Shown piece by piece: positions 8,780 to 18,575 of a DNA stretch of 64,000 nucleotides. How positions within the stretch are numbered: position 1 is the stretch's first letter; the number at the start of each line of letters is the position of its first letter. The DNA is from JAXLWB01 sp046328715. Lineage in GTDB: Bacteria > Chloroflexota > Anaerolineae > Caldilineales > Caldilineaceae. The position numbers and the translations under genes were made by a program. The notes under the pieces are model-generated. The model worked only from the letters and a program-made list of their open reading frames with translations. It searched no databases and had not been told where the DNA came from. The stretch spans positions 32,481 through 96,480 of the forward strand of contig JAXLWB010000039.1 in NCBI GenBank assembly GCA_046328715.1, given 5' to 3'.

Positions 8780-9901
8780 CTAGAGGATGACCTGTTCGAC
8801 GGGCCGCCGCAACGAATGGGGCATCGGCGCAGCGTAACCGAAACGTACCAACAACTGGGGGAGCGACGAACCCAACCCCAGCGCGCTTTGGAACTGGGAA
8901 CGGAGCTCCGCCACTTCAATGGGCTGATTGAGGAAAGCCGATCTGATATTCAACGAGGTTAACGTAAGCGCTAACCGTTCGTAGACCTGGCCGGTGCGCA
9001 CCCAGGTCGCTTTGTCGTCGGCGGTCGCGGCAATGACGACGCCACCGGCGGAACTGCGCAACTTCTTGGCATCGGCATCGGCTTGCTGCTGCGGCCGTGT
9101 ATTAACCATAAAGAGCCGACCGAGCCAGCGCGGCACTTCGGCGTTGCCTGAACAGCGCGTAAAGAGACCATCTCCAGACGCCAAGGCCGCCTTCTTGTTG
9201 AAACGCAACCAGGCGAGCAGTTCCGTTATAAAGGCTGGATCGGCATATTGATGCAGATTGCCTTCATTCACATAGGCCAGGGCCGTCTCTAGTGCCGACG
9301 GGTCCAGCAGATAGCGCAGTTCTACCCCCGGCTCTAGTGGCAATGCCTGGATGATATCCAGATCGGCAACTTTCACGGGCTGGCCGTCATAGAGGGAGCG
9401 TGTGTTTTGGCGGAGCGGGATCACATCAAACAACCCACTCGGCTGCGGCTTGTCTGCGACCAGGCGAATATGAACAAAGTCAGCGGCGGCGGGGTAAGTG
9501 ACTTCGGTGGCATAGCCGGTTGCGTGGGCAGCCACCAACAGATTTTCCAGCGCACAGCCCAGGCTGATCCACAGTTCGCGGTTGTCGGGGTCAACGACCG
9601 GCAAGCGCCGGGTATAGTCGGGATGGATTTCTATGGCGTCTTGCTTGATGGCGAAGTACCACGGCTGGGCGTTGTGACCACTGGCAGCCAGCGTGGCATA
9701 GCGGACAAGTTCGCGCAGTTGTGCAGACATGGTTGTCTCCTTTAGCAAAGGTTGACGGCTACGGTTGGCCGCTTCCTCATAATCGAGCCACGGCGCAGCT
9801 TCGACCAGCCCATAGCTACCGGCGACAGTGATGCCTGTTGCCGCCAGCAATTTTAGAAAACGACGGCGATTGAGCGGCGGACGAGTTTGTAGGTTCTTCA
9901 T
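8780..9901 (-). CDS. Tat-exported nitroreductase family protein (Acg-like)
   Basis: A 373-residue protein with a twin-arginine signal (NRRRFLKLLA, residues 11-20) followed by a hydrophobic stretch ending near residue 36. The rest is a nitroreductase-like fold with the FMN-contacting motif SGHNAQPW (residues 74-81) and PDYTRRLPVVDPDNREL, which is typical of the Acg branch of the family. Export by Tat fits a protein that folds around FMN in the cytoplasm. Acg-type members often lack true nitroreductase activity and may store flavin; the role is not settled here. The start has AAGGAAGG upstream. It is followed closely by CPBP copy 2. Confidence 0.84.
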   Translation of the reverse strand: MKNLQTRPPLNRRRFLKLLAATGITVAGSYGLVEAAPWLDYEEAANRSRQPLLKETTMSAQLRELVRYATLAASGHNAQPWYFAIKQDAIEIHPDYTRRLPVVDPDNRELWISLGCALENLLVAAHATGYATEVTYPAAADFVHIRLVADKPQPSGLFDVIPLRQNTRSLYDGQPVKVADLDIIQALPLEPGVELRYLLDPSALETALAYVNEGNLHQYADPAFITELLAWLRFNKKAALASGDGLFTRCSGNAEVPRWLGRLFMVNTRPQQQADADAKKLRSSAGGVVIAATADDKATWVRTGQVYERLALTLTSLNIRSAFLNQPIEVAELRSQFQSALGLGSSLPQLLVRFGYAAPMPHSLRRPVEQVIL

Positions 9902-9960
9902 CGCTTACCTTCCTTACATGCTTCCTAAATACCATTAGCCGATAGCACAGAGAGGGAAAA

Positions 9961-10083
9961 GTTCAAATTGTAGCGCTTCTCCATTCGGCTCGTGGCGAAC
10001 GGTCCATGGCGTAAAGCACGCACCTACGGCGGGATCAAATAACCGCTTACCCGAATCTGGTATTCAATCGGCTGCGTGTTCAT
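9961..10083 (-). pseudogene. Remnant of the small conserved protein family seen at 7702-7929
   Basis: Read on the minus strand from an ATG at 10083, the frame gives MNTQPIEYQIRVSGYLIPP and then a TAG. A shifted frame continues with CFTPWTVRHEPNGEAL. Both halves align to YQIxVKG and WFAPLTITNEPNGEAL of the intact gene at 7702-7929. The middle is frameshifted and the C-terminal third is gone, so this is a decayed copy. Confidence 0.72.
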
Positions 10084-10206
10084 GCGCCAAGTATAGCTAT
10101 CAGCCGGGCAAGGTGTCGTCTACCCACGGGTGGATTCGCTGGTTTATTTATGCGAGGAGGAAGGGTAGTATGTAGGTGGAGAATGGGGAAAGATGACAGT
10201 GAAAAA

Positions 10207-12969
10207 TCAATTGCGCAGCAAACCGAGCCCGCGGCCGCGAACAACTGCCTGAGTGCGACTTTGTACATTCAGTTTGCCAAAGATGTGGTTGATGTGGGTC
10301 TTGACAGTGCCAACGGTCACGATCAAACGAGCCGCAATTTCCGTGTTGGAGAGCCCATCTGCTACTAATTGTAGTACTTCACGCTCGCGCTCACTCAACG
10401 TTTCGACCAGCGTTGGGGTGCTCAATCCATCAGGGCTGGCACTGGCAGGGAGAGATTTGGGATTTTCGGCGTTGGACTGCTCGGTTACCAATGCCGCATG
10501 CTCGACTGGTAGTTTGTGAGCAAAGCTGTCCAGTAGTTTATCAACATAGAGTGAGAGGCTCTTCTCTTGTCCATTCGTGGGCTGACCTGACATCCAGCCA
10601 CGAAACACTACAAGCAACGAGCGCATGACCTCGCCTTCATCCACAAAGAGCCGGATGTAGCCTTCCTCGCCCAGTCCAAGTGCCTGGGCGAGTACCAACA
10701 TGGCCTTCTCATGTTGTTTTTGGGCAGCATAGGTGACGGACTGCAAAATGAGAATCTCGATCAGGCTGCCATTGCGGCCATCCGAGGCGGCAGCTTGATG
10801 CAAATCCAAAAGCAGAGACTCGGCAACTGCGAGCCGGCCTTCCGCAATGCGCAAACGGGCCACTGTTATGTAAGCGGTTTCATCCAGATAAGGGAGCGGG
10901 GTAGGAGGATGATGCAGACCTTTACTCTCGGCCCAGCGGCTGGCTTCGGCTAGATTGCCCTGTGCGATCCAAAGCCGAGCCTGGGTACAAGCAGCGGAGG
11001 GCAGTGGCCAAAAACGGCTTACTGCATGTTGTTGGAGCAATTGAATGGCTATACGAATATCCTCCTGACTGCCGGCCACATTGCCTTCGGTTTGGCGCAA
11101 CCAGGCCCGCCAGACATGGCCGATAATCAGGATATGATGGTGGCCTCCCGCCTGCCCCAACCGAATCCCTCTTTCTAGGTATTGCGCTGCCGAGTCCAGA
11201 TCATTACACTCGCGTAACAAGTCACCCATCGTCAAATAGAGAAAGCCAGTCGCCGGAAAATCCTGCCATTTGTGCCGCGCTACCAGTTCCAGTCCTTCCT
11301 GACAAAGCCGCAACGCCTGTTGTAGGTGCCCCTGCACACGCAGGATCTGCGCCTTGAGATAAATCGTTGGTAACGGCCCAATCAGTCGGGCCATATGACC
11401 GGTCGTTACGCTTTCACCCAGCAATTGGGAGGCTAGCCCAAGCTCACCTTGCAAATAATGGGCAAGCGCCAGATTCAGCGTGATCCTGGCGCGCAGCAAC
11501 GTCGCTTGCTCGGGCAAATTGGCTAAGGCTTGCTTGGATATGGCAATCGCTCCAGCCAAATCACCTGCCTCTCGTAGTAGCCGGGTTTGCGTAATCGCAA
11601 TCAGCCCTTGCACCTCTGCCGTCCGTTTACTTTCATCCGCAGCCAGCATCGCTTCAACAGCTTCCAGACCAGCCGCGGCCTGATTACTCTGCCCGCTGAT
11701 ATACAAGACCCATATATGATAAAGGATTAATAACGGTCGGGTCTTGACCTCTGCCGCCGGTATGGCCGCTAGCCAAACGCGCAGGCGGGCGAATTCGCCG
11801 TGCAAAATCATCGACAGCGCAACCTGCTCTACCAACGTAGCAGCATGATCAAATGCCTGGGCAGTCAGGGCGTGATGGATTGCCTCGTCAATCAACTCTG
11901 CTTGCGCATACCAGATACTGGCGCGATGGTGCAGATCGGCCACGGACTCAGCGGATAGATGCTGCTGCAGCCGCTGGCGCAAAACATCTGCAAAGAGGTG
12001 ATGATATCGATACCATTGGCGCGTGTCATCCAATGGGATGAGGAAGAGATTCGCCTCTTCTGTTTTCTCTAGAAGCTGCTGGCTGTCGCTTCGTCTCATT
12101 ACAGCATCGCACAGGGGCGCGCTCAACCGGTCCAAGATCGATGTCTGCAAGAGAAAATCCAAAAGCTCTGTTGCACAGCGGTTCAGCACTTCTTCGACTA
12201 GATAACTAAGCACATGGCGATGGCTACCGGAGAAGGCCCTGACAAATCCGGCGATATCGTCCCGCCCTTGCAGGGAGAGTGCTGCCAATTGCAGCCCAGC
12301 GATCCAGCCTTCGGTGCGCGTTTCCAGCGTTGTGATCTCTTCCGAAGTTAAGGTCAGGCCCATCACGTCATTCAGAAAGGTGGAGACTTCCGCCGGACGG
12401 AAGCGCAGATCGTCTACTCGGACTTCACTCAACAGGTTGCGCACACGCCAGCGCGCCAAAGGTAAGGGTGGATCCATGCGGCTGGTAATGAGCAGGCGGC
12501 ACGAGGAAGGCAATCGTTCCACGAAAAGAGCCAGGGCTTCGTGGATCGCTGGCGTCGTAATCACGTGATAATCGTCGAGGACAAGCACAAGCGGAGTCGT
12601 GAGCGTCCCCAGATCGTTGAGGAGCAGCGTGAGAATCGCTTTCGGTAAAGCAGCTTGAGGAGTATCCACCAATTCCAGTGCGCTGGAGCCAAGCTCTGAC
12701 TGTTGGGTTTGCAAGGCGGCAATCAGATACGTAAGAAAGCGTACCGGATCATTATCGTCTTCGTCTAGAGAAAGCCATGCTACCGTCTGGTTGGTCTGAA
12801 CGACCCATTCGCTGACCAAGGTAGTTTTACCAAAACCAGCCGGTGCTGCCACTAGGGTAACGGGTTGACCTCCGCCCGCGCTTAGCTTTGCTGTAATCGC
12901 TGGACGGGCGACCCAAGAGTGGCGAAGGGGCGGAATGTACAATTTTGTCTGAAGCAAGGGAAGGCGCAT
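10207..12969 (-). CDS. MalT-like LuxR family transcriptional regulator (STAND ATPase)
   Basis: A 920-residue regulator. The N terminus LLQTKLYIPP leads into a STAND-type ATPase with Walker A AAPAGFGKTT (residues 41-50) and a Walker B-like LVLVLDDYH. Winged-helix and TPR-like helical repeats follow (about 300-780). A LuxR-type DNA-binding domain ends the chain (LSEREREVLQLVADGLSNTE and GTVKTHINHIFGKL, about 855-915). In this family inducer plus ATP drives oligomerisation and activation of promoters. The inducer is unknown; the neighbouring alpha-mannosidase suggests, but does not prove, a carbohydrate. The start has GGAG nine bases upstream and a good promoter at 13017-13044. Confidence 0.9.
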   Translation of the reverse strand: MRLPLLQTKLYIPPLRHSWVARPAITAKLSAGGGQPVTLVAAPAGFGKTTLVSEWVVQTNQTVAWLSLDEDDNDPVRFLTYLIAALQTQQSELGSSALELVDTPQAALPKAILTLLLNDLGTLTTPLVLVLDDYHVITTPAIHEALALFVERLPSSCRLLITSRMDPPLPLARWRVRNLLSEVRVDDLRFRPAEVSTFLNDVMGLTLTSEEITTLETRTEGWIAGLQLAALSLQGRDDIAGFVRAFSGSHRHVLSYLVEEVLNRCATELLDFLLQTSILDRLSAPLCDAVMRRSDSQQLLEKTEEANLFLIPLDDTRQWYRYHHLFADVLRQRLQQHLSAESVADLHHRASIWYAQAELIDEAIHHALTAQAFDHAATLVEQVALSMILHGEFARLRVWLAAIPAAEVKTRPLLILYHIWVLYISGQSNQAAAGLEAVEAMLAADESKRTAEVQGLIAITQTRLLREAGDLAGAIAISKQALANLPEQATLLRARITLNLALAHYLQGELGLASQLLGESVTTGHMARLIGPLPTIYLKAQILRVQGHLQQALRLCQEGLELVARHKWQDFPATGFLYLTMGDLLRECNDLDSAAQYLERGIRLGQAGGHHHILIIGHVWRAWLRQTEGNVAGSQEDIRIAIQLLQQHAVSRFWPLPSAACTQARLWIAQGNLAEASRWAESKGLHHPPTPLPYLDETAYITVARLRIAEGRLAVAESLLLDLHQAAASDGRNGSLIEILILQSVTYAAQKQHEKAMLVLAQALGLGEEGYIRLFVDEGEVMRSLLVVFRGWMSGQPTNGQEKSLSLYVDKLLDSFAHKLPVEHAALVTEQSNAENPKSLPASASPDGLSTPTLVETLSEREREVLQLVADGLSNTEIAARLIVTVGTVKTHINHIFGKLNVQSRTQAVVRGRGLGLLRN

Positions 12970-13016
12970 GCAAGGCGTCTCCGCACCGAGTAATCACTGG
13001 CCATTGAAGTGGCTAC

Positions 13017-13044
13017 AGTATAGCATAGTCTATCCGCTTCGCAA
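13017..13044 (-). promoter_or_regulatory. Sigma-70-type promoter for the MalT-like gene
   Basis: On the minus strand TTGCGA and TATACT are separated by 16 bases, and the -10 lies about 50 bases before the start codon of the MalT-like gene. Confidence 0.5.
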
Positions 13045-13143
13045 TCTTCAATAAAAGCGCTCGATTTGTCAGATTCGGGGAGATGTCATTGCGCAGTGGT
13101 CCTTTCCCTTTCTAGTACGAACTTGGCAGAGTGATTTTGCAAT

Positions 13144-13197
13144 CTTCCGGGAAGGGTTTGCGCTTAAGAAGGTCCATGGCTAGAGCCTTCCCGGAAG
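13144..13197. repeat. Solitary REP-type palindrome, same family as the REPtron at 52763-53907
   Basis: CTTCCGGGAAGG at the left and CCTTCCCGGAAG at the right frame a 54-base unit, the same outer arms and length as the five units around the transposase gene 39 kb away. The interior differs. It lies in the 350-base gap between the MalT-like gene and the convergent-side end of the mannosidase gene; nothing else is evident in the gap apart from the promoter. Confidence 0.75.
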
Positions 13198-13321
13198 ACG
13201 ATTGACCAACTACTTTGTTAAATATGCACTAGCAAACATGCTTGTTTGTTTGCCAAGCAGGGTTCCTACGGAATGACAAGTTCATTCACAAGTTTTCAGC
13301 AATCCACCAAGCGAACGAAGT

Positions 13322-16300
13322 TTACTCCTTTGCCACCGCCAAGCGCAGCGTGACAATCTCGTACGGGTGTACCTGGAAAGTCACGCCATGTTTGGTGAAA
13401 GAAAGCGCGCTCTGCTTCTCCTCCAGCAAATTGGCGCGCCAAGCAGCCGCTACAGCAAAGCCAGTGCGCAGTGTGATGGTTCCTCGTCGGCGTTGACATT
13501 CGTAGAGACGCACGATCAGGTCGTTGCCATCCTCAGCGATTTTGACGGTTTCAATCACAAGGTTCGGCTGATCGACTGCAAGTAGTGACTGAACCGTCGA
13601 TGCAGCAGAGCCCTCGCCCATTCCAGCGTAGACCAGGATCGGATCATTCAGCGCATAGGCAGCAGCGATGGTCGCATCGTTCCAGCGACCGCTGTGGGGC
13701 AGTAGGCTGTAGCTGAAGTGATGTTCGCCCTGATCGGCTTCGGGGTCGGGCATGGTGGGGCTGCGCAGGAGGCTGATGCGCATCACATTGTCTTTGATGT
13801 CGTGGCCATACTTGCAGTCGTTGAGCAGGCTGACACCATAGTCACCCTCGCTCAGATCGACCCACTTTTGGGCGCAGGTCTCAAAGCGCGCCCAGTCCCA
13901 ACTGGTGTTGCGATGGGTAGGCCGTTCGACGTTGCCCCACTGAATCTCGTAGGTGGCGGTCGGTGTCAGCACGTTGACCGGGAATGCAGCTTTGAGCATA
14001 ATGTGACGTTCACGCCAATCGATGCTGGTGTCGATGTCCAACTGGGCGCTGTTGTGACGCAACGAGATGCGCTGGATATAGTCGCTGTGCAGAATGCGGC
14101 GATGAATCTCCAACGTAGCGCGCAACGGTCCCGTCTCCACGACCTCTACCCGGCTGGCAGCATCGGAGAGCCACTGTTTGTCCTCAAAGAAGATATCGAC
14201 ATCCCAGGCATCCCAGTTGAGCGGACGATCTTCGAAGGCTTGCAGTTGATTAGCGAAGCTGTGCTCGGGCAGCACTTCGCGCTCGTTGACCTTGTCGTAG
14301 ATGCGGGTGATATTGCCTGCCGAGTTCAGTTCGACGCGTACGAAGTCGTTCTCTAGCAATTCCAGGCTGACAGTGAGATTACTGTTCGATGTCAGTGCGG
14401 CAGCCGAAACGATCTGCAAGACGGTGACACTGTTGGGGGGCAGCGCACCAGCGTCGATCCAGGTGCTGTCTGTCGTAACTTGGGTGGGGACAGGTGTGCC
14501 ATCAGCATGGCGCAATTGTTGACCAACCGGCAGCACTGTAGGCCAAAAGGCCAGATCGTTGCGAGTAAAGGATGTCGAGTTGATCAGCAAGAGCGAGTTG
14601 CTGTTGGGTGCCAATTTGGCGGCAAGGGTTTGTAGTGCCTCAGCTTTCACCCCTTCGGCCATCTCTCGTATTTCGCCATACTGCTGCTGCGAATCGACAT
14701 AGACCTGATGGATGCTGCTGCCAGGGATGATGTCGTGGAATTGATTGAGACAGACCACTTCCCAAGCTTTGCGCAGCGTCTCGGTTGGGTAACGATAGGC
14801 AGGATCGAACAGGTGGGCGAAGCTGGCAAGGAATTCGGCATCGTGGAGCAGGAATTCACTCTTACGGTTGGCACGTTTGTTGCGACTCTGTGTGGTGTAG
14901 GTACCACGGTGCAATTCGAGATAGAGTTCGCCGTTCCAGGTGGGCAAGCGCTCGCCCGACTCGGCCTCCAATTTACGGAAGAAGTTAGCCACCGAGTCTT
15001 GGCACATCTGCGGTGCTGAAGGGAAGTTGCGCAGTGCCTCGATGTTTTCCAACATCTCACGCGTTGGCCCGCCGCCGCCGTCGCCATAACCAAAGGCCAT
15101 TAGCAGCGTCTTCTGTAACTCCTTCTGTTTGAAGTTGGTCCAGGTGCCGATCACCTGCTCGGGCGAGGCGTTGGCGTTGTAGGTGCTGGCATAGGCGCTG
15201 CCCGATTCAGGCGTCGTACTGAAGTGGGTGAGGACCTTGGTGCCATCCAGTCCCTGCCACCAGAAGCTATCGTAGGGCAGCCGGTTGTATTGGCTCCAGC
15301 CGATCTTGATGGTGAAGAAATATTCCAGCCCTGCCTCTTTGATCAACTGCGGCAAATTCCAGGCGTAGCCAAAGACATCGGGCAGCCAAAGCACAGGCGA
15401 TTCGGCCTCACGGCCAAAGTGTTGGCGGAAAAAGTTGCGACCGAGCAGAAACTGACGAGCCAGTGACTCAGAACCACTCAAGTTGCAGTCGGCCTCGATC
15501 CACATGCCGCCAATCGGCTCCCAACGTCGCTCCTGAATGCGCTGCTTGATCGCCTCAAAGAGTGCCGGGTAATCCTGGCGCACATAGTCGTAGAGTTGCG
15601 GCTGGCTCTGTGTGAAGTGATAGTTGGGAAACTGTTCCATCAGGCGCAGCACGGTGTGGAAGGTGCGACCCGCCTTGCGCCGGGTCTGGTCCAGCGTCCA
15701 AAGCCAGGCGACATCGATATGGGCGTGGCCAGTGGCAACGATCTCAACGGGTAAAGCAACGCCAGCCTTGGCGATACCTGCTTCAAGCTTGGCTAGTGCC
15801 GCAGGAATCGATGCATAAAACGCGCTACCCAATGGCTCACACAGATCGACGGCATTGAAGGCATCGTCTAAGGCGTTAAGCAACTCGCCCTGCGCTGGCT
15901 CGTTGGCATCAAGGTGATCGGCGATTCCCAGCGCCACACGCGCTGTGATGACAAACTGGCGCGTGGCGGGATCGATCTGCACCACGGCGCAGGGGCGCAT
16001 CAACAACTTGTGCCCAGGCTCGTTTTCGCCAAAGCCAAGCAAACCGGTCCAGCCGTGCAGTTCCAGCCGATGGGGTTGACCATCGCACCAGCGCTCGGGC
16101 AAGCGAATCTCCTGGTGATGGCGGTCGCCTGCGGCAAAGGGTTCGCCGTCGATATAGGCCAGCGTCTCGGGATGGCTAAAATCGCCAGCATCGCCCAGGG
16201 GCAGGTAGAGTGCAATTGGCTGATCATGCGACCAGTCGGCAGGGACGGTGAAGCTGCTGCGCATCATAAAGTTGATGTCGCGGCCACCCCAGTAGCTGTA

Positions 16301-16486
16301 GGGTTCGATGGTCTGCCACTCGTGACCGTTGCCCGCATCTCCCAGGAGCGGGGCGGCTTTGGGTTCGGGCACAGTGGTCATTTGTAAGGCAGGTAGCGGG
16401 TTGCGCAGCCGGTAGACGTTGGCTTCGATCACTTGCAGACGCTGGGCGATCTTCTGCGCAGTCCAGCGCGTTTTGTGGACTAACAT
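13322..16486 (-). CDS. Alpha-mannosidase, glycoside hydrolase family 38
   Basis: A 1054-residue enzyme of usual family length. Seen: an N-terminal jelly-roll-like region, then the GH38 core starting with the zinc-site motif GHAHIDVAW (H254, H256, D258 from this start), the nucleophile Asp in LWLPDVFGYAWNLPQ (D370), and the C-terminal beta domains. It should release alpha-linked mannose from glycans. No signal peptide is visible, so it is probably cytoplasmic and acts on imported oligosaccharides. The start was taken 19 codons inside the longest frame, at ATG with AAAGGAAA upstream. No transporter is next to it. Confidence 0.92.
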   Translation of the reverse strand: MLVHKTRWTAQKIAQRLQVIEANVYRLRNPLPALQMTTVPEPKAAPLLGDAGNGHEWQTIEPYSYWGGRDINFMMRSSFTVPADWSHDQPIALYLPLGDAGDFSHPETLAYIDGEPFAAGDRHHQEIRLPERWCDGQPHRLELHGWTGLLGFGENEPGHKLLMRPCAVVQIDPATRQFVITARVALGIADHLDANEPAQGELLNALDDAFNAVDLCEPLGSAFYASIPAALAKLEAGIAKAGVALPVEIVATGHAHIDVAWLWTLDQTRRKAGRTFHTVLRLMEQFPNYHFTQSQPQLYDYVRQDYPALFEAIKQRIQERRWEPIGGMWIEADCNLSGSESLARQFLLGRNFFRQHFGREAESPVLWLPDVFGYAWNLPQLIKEAGLEYFFTIKIGWSQYNRLPYDSFWWQGLDGTKVLTHFSTTPESGSAYASTYNANASPEQVIGTWTNFKQKELQKTLLMAFGYGDGGGGPTREMLENIEALRNFPSAPQMCQDSVANFFRKLEAESGERLPTWNGELYLELHRGTYTTQSRNKRANRKSEFLLHDAEFLASFAHLFDPAYRYPTETLRKAWEVVCLNQFHDIIPGSSIHQVYVDSQQQYGEIREMAEGVKAEALQTLAAKLAPNSNSLLLINSTSFTRNDLAFWPTVLPVGQQLRHADGTPVPTQVTTDSTWIDAGALPPNSVTVLQIVSAAALTSNSNLTVSLELLENDFVRVELNSAGNITRIYDKVNEREVLPEHSFANQLQAFEDRPLNWDAWDVDIFFEDKQWLSDAASRVEVVETGPLRATLEIHRRILHSDYIQRISLRHNSAQLDIDTSIDWRERHIMLKAAFPVNVLTPTATYEIQWGNVERPTHRNTSWDWARFETCAQKWVDLSEGDYGVSLLNDCKYGHDIKDNVMRISLLRSPTMPDPEADQGEHHFSYSLLPHSGRWNDATIAAAYALNDPILVYAGMGEGSAASTVQSLLAVDQPNLVIETVKIAEDGNDLIVRLYECQRRRGTITLRTGFAVAAAWRANLLEEKQSALSFTKHGVTFQVHPYEIVTLRLAVAKE

Positions 16487-16521
16487 TGCGTTTCCTTTCG
16501 TCGTAATCGTTGTAAGATCAA

Positions 16522-16615
16522 AAGCACTACACAAAGGGCTCAAGAGGAGGCACGGAGAGCACAGAGAGGGGATCGAGAAACCCCTCTAGTGTCCTCCGTG
16601 TCCTCTGTGTAGTGC
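16522..16615. repeat. Interspersed imperfect palindrome upstream of the mannosidase gene
   Basis: AGCACTACACA on the left is repeated in inverted form as TGTGTAGTGCT on the right, with purine-rich GAGGAGGCACGGAGAG and its approximate complement CTCCGTGTCCTCTGTG between. This CACGGAGGACAC-style sequence looks like a dispersed repeat inserted between the gene start and the decayed gene upstream. Confidence 0.5.
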
Positions 16616-16634
16616 TGTAATCGTTACTTTCCTT

Positions 16635-16998
16635 TTATTTATCTTTACCGCCCACAGCACGAAAGAAGCCGTGAAGAACAAAGGCGTCGGTGCGGTTGAG
16701 CAGGCGTTGATACTCGTTTTTGGCTTGCTAGAGCAAGGTTGGGGTCACAGTTTGCGCCTCAAGTAAATGTGGAGTAGCTTGCTGGAAGATCTCTTGGGCC
16801 CCGTTGACAGACTAACTTTCCTCGGCTTTACCAAAGAGCTTACGTTCCTCCAGCTACGACTTCAGTACTAATTGTGCGCCGAGTGGCGGCGACAACCTCG
16901 GGAGCATCGGTCGCATAGCCGAGCAGATCGGTAAACGCGAAGTAGCGCAAACCGGGATTGATGGGGTCGGGTTCCAACAGCCAATCGAGCGCACTCAT
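16635..16998 (-). pseudogene. Decayed gene of a conserved family of unknown function
   Basis: An intact ribosome site (GGAGGAG) and ATG at 16998 are followed by a clean protein start (SALDWLLEPDPINPGLRYFA, then FTDLLGYATDAPEVVAATRR). The frame then breaks: a frameshift near 16865 and at least three stops interrupt LEERKLFGKAEES, NGAQEIFQQATPHLLEAQT and NEYQRLLNRTDAFVLHGFFR, ending at TAA 16635. The opening resembles a family common in Chloroflexota. The second half may belong to the same or another gene. Confidence 0.6.
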
Positions 16999-17103
16999 CT
17001 AGCTCTCCTCCTATGAACGTGCTATCACAACCCTCTACTCAGTGTGACAACAAATCAGTTGAACTGTACGACAGTACACACAACTTATAGACACGCTATT
17101 TAA

Positions 17104-17152
17104 ACATTGCACAATCTTCTGCAGAATCCAACCCTTGGAGATTGTGCAATGT
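17104..17152 (-). terminator. Possible terminator hairpin downstream of the bactofilin-like gene
   Basis: Perfect 14-base arms (ACATTGCACAATCT and its complement) enclose a 21-base loop, 65 bases past the stop codon of the gene at 17217-18575. On the minus strand the arm is followed by TTTAAAT, only a weak T-run. Confidence 0.35.
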
Positions 17153-17216
17153 CTCAGTGTCAGTTCTATTAGTGTTTCCTGTCCTATAGTCCAACTGTTT
17201 TACAGTCTTACTGCAC

Positions 17217-18575
17217 TTACGTTGGCATCAACACCATCTTCGGTGTGACCGAGGCAGCTTTTGGGCGATTGCGGAAGATTAACCACATGGCACCAATGCC
17301 GATCATCGTTACAAAGAGACCAACGACCAAGCCCAGGTATGGAATGCTGCGCACCAACACATAAAGTAGTACGCCCAGCACGAGCGACCAAGTGCGCTTT
17401 TCCGCTTGAGCAGGAGAAAGCTGGCGCATCAACCAATGACCCAATGGGTAGACGACCACCAGTTTGCTGCCATAGGCTAGTAAGAGCGTAAAGAGCGTGA
17501 AGGTAGTACCGAGTCCCGTCAAGCCGCTGAAAAAGACGCTCGTCGCTAAGCCAGCTAAGGTCAGACGACCGAGTCCAGCAGTGACTACAATCAGTAGAAT
17601 GAAAGCCAGCCCAGCTAAAATGTAGCCTACCACGGTTACGACAAAGCCCCACCCTGTGGATGCAAGTGGCTCATGCCAAACGTTATCCACAGCCCGATCA
17701 AACCATTTTGGAATCAGCCAAAGGGCCAGTGCGCCGAGGAGCAATAGAGAAACCAGTTGGCGTAGCCGTTCCCAAATCCAGGTCAGAACCAGATCCTGGG
17801 TTGTGCGCGGCGCGGTGATTACGGTCGGGGCGGTTGTGACCGGAGCAGGCGTAAAGGCAACACCACCTTGTGGTGCGACCAGAATAGCGCTTTGTTGTTC
17901 AACCGGACTGCTGTAGTTGAGTTTGCCTGCAATCTGCGCATCTGAATTGATCTGAATGCCGGGTTGAAGTGGCGTTGGTAGATTTTGCCCAGCAAAGGCG
18001 AGGAAGAAGGGCGGCATTGTCCCCTCTTGTGGGCTGGCAACTGTCGTATCGACATCCCCGCCAACTTTGCCATTCAGTTGTAGAGCCGACAAACCAGCGC
18101 GCAGATCACGCTGAATTTCTCCGTTGATGATAGCCTGATAGCCTCCAACCATCACATCGCGTTGGACCACGCCCCCATGTTCGACGCTCACGCTGTAGCC
18201 ACCAAAGAAGAGGTTACGTTCAACTTTAGCTTGCGAACCTAATATCAGCGATGCACCGCCACAGTAGAGCGATCCCTCCACAGTGCCATTGACCGTCAGC
18301 GATCGCGCGCCTGAAAGCAGACTACCTTTGACGATGCCGTTGACGGTAACATCACCTCCGATGGCGACCAGATCACCGTTGACTGTGCCATTGACGACTA
18401 TGGTGTTGCCCGTCAAGATCAGATCATCATCAACAACCTGATCTTTGGCGATGGTGAGTGCATTGCCTCCGCGAAAGTCAGCAGCAACTAGCGTGCCACT
18501 CACGCCGAGCAGCAATAAAAACGTCACAAAGATGGCGAGCACCATGCGTCGACCTTGTTTGTTTTGCATTGACAT
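17217..18575 (-). CDS. Bactofilin-like polymer-forming protein with C-terminal membrane domain
   Basis: A 452-residue protein. A signal peptide or anchor (11-31) is followed by a right-handed beta-helix-like repeat region (about 35-175) made of short units such as VVNGTVNGDLVAIGGDVTVN, the pattern of bactofilin/DUF583-type polymerising domains. A Pro/Thr-rich spacer follows, then about five hydrophobic helices (from about 255) and a short basic tail. A bactofilin-like domain placed outside the membrane differs from classic cytoplasmic bactofilins; such proteins are known in many genomes as polymer-forming membrane proteins of unknown role. The start is set by AAAGGAG before ATGTCAATG, 54 codons inside the longest frame. 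Confidence 0.75.
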   Translation of the reverse strand: MSMQNKQGRRMVLAIFVTFLLLLGVSGTLVAADFRGGNALTIAKDQVVDDDLILTGNTIVVNGTVNGDLVAIGGDVTVNGIVKGSLLSGARSLTVNGTVEGSLYCGGASLILGSQAKVERNLFFGGYSVSVEHGGVVQRDVMVGGYQAIINGEIQRDLRAGLSALQLNGKVGGDVDTTVASPQEGTMPPFFLAFAGQNLPTPLQPGIQINSDAQIAGKLNYSSPVEQQSAILVAPQGGVAFTPAPVTTAPTVITAPRTTQDLVLTWIWERLRQLVSLLLLGALALWLIPKWFDRAVDNVWHEPLASTGWGFVVTVVGYILAGLAFILLIVVTAGLGRLTLAGLATSVFFSGLTGLGTTFTLFTLLLAYGSKLVVVYPLGHWLMRQLSPAQAEKRTWSLVLGVLLYVLVRSIPYLGLVVGLFVTMIGIGAMWLIFRNRPKAASVTPKMVLMPT

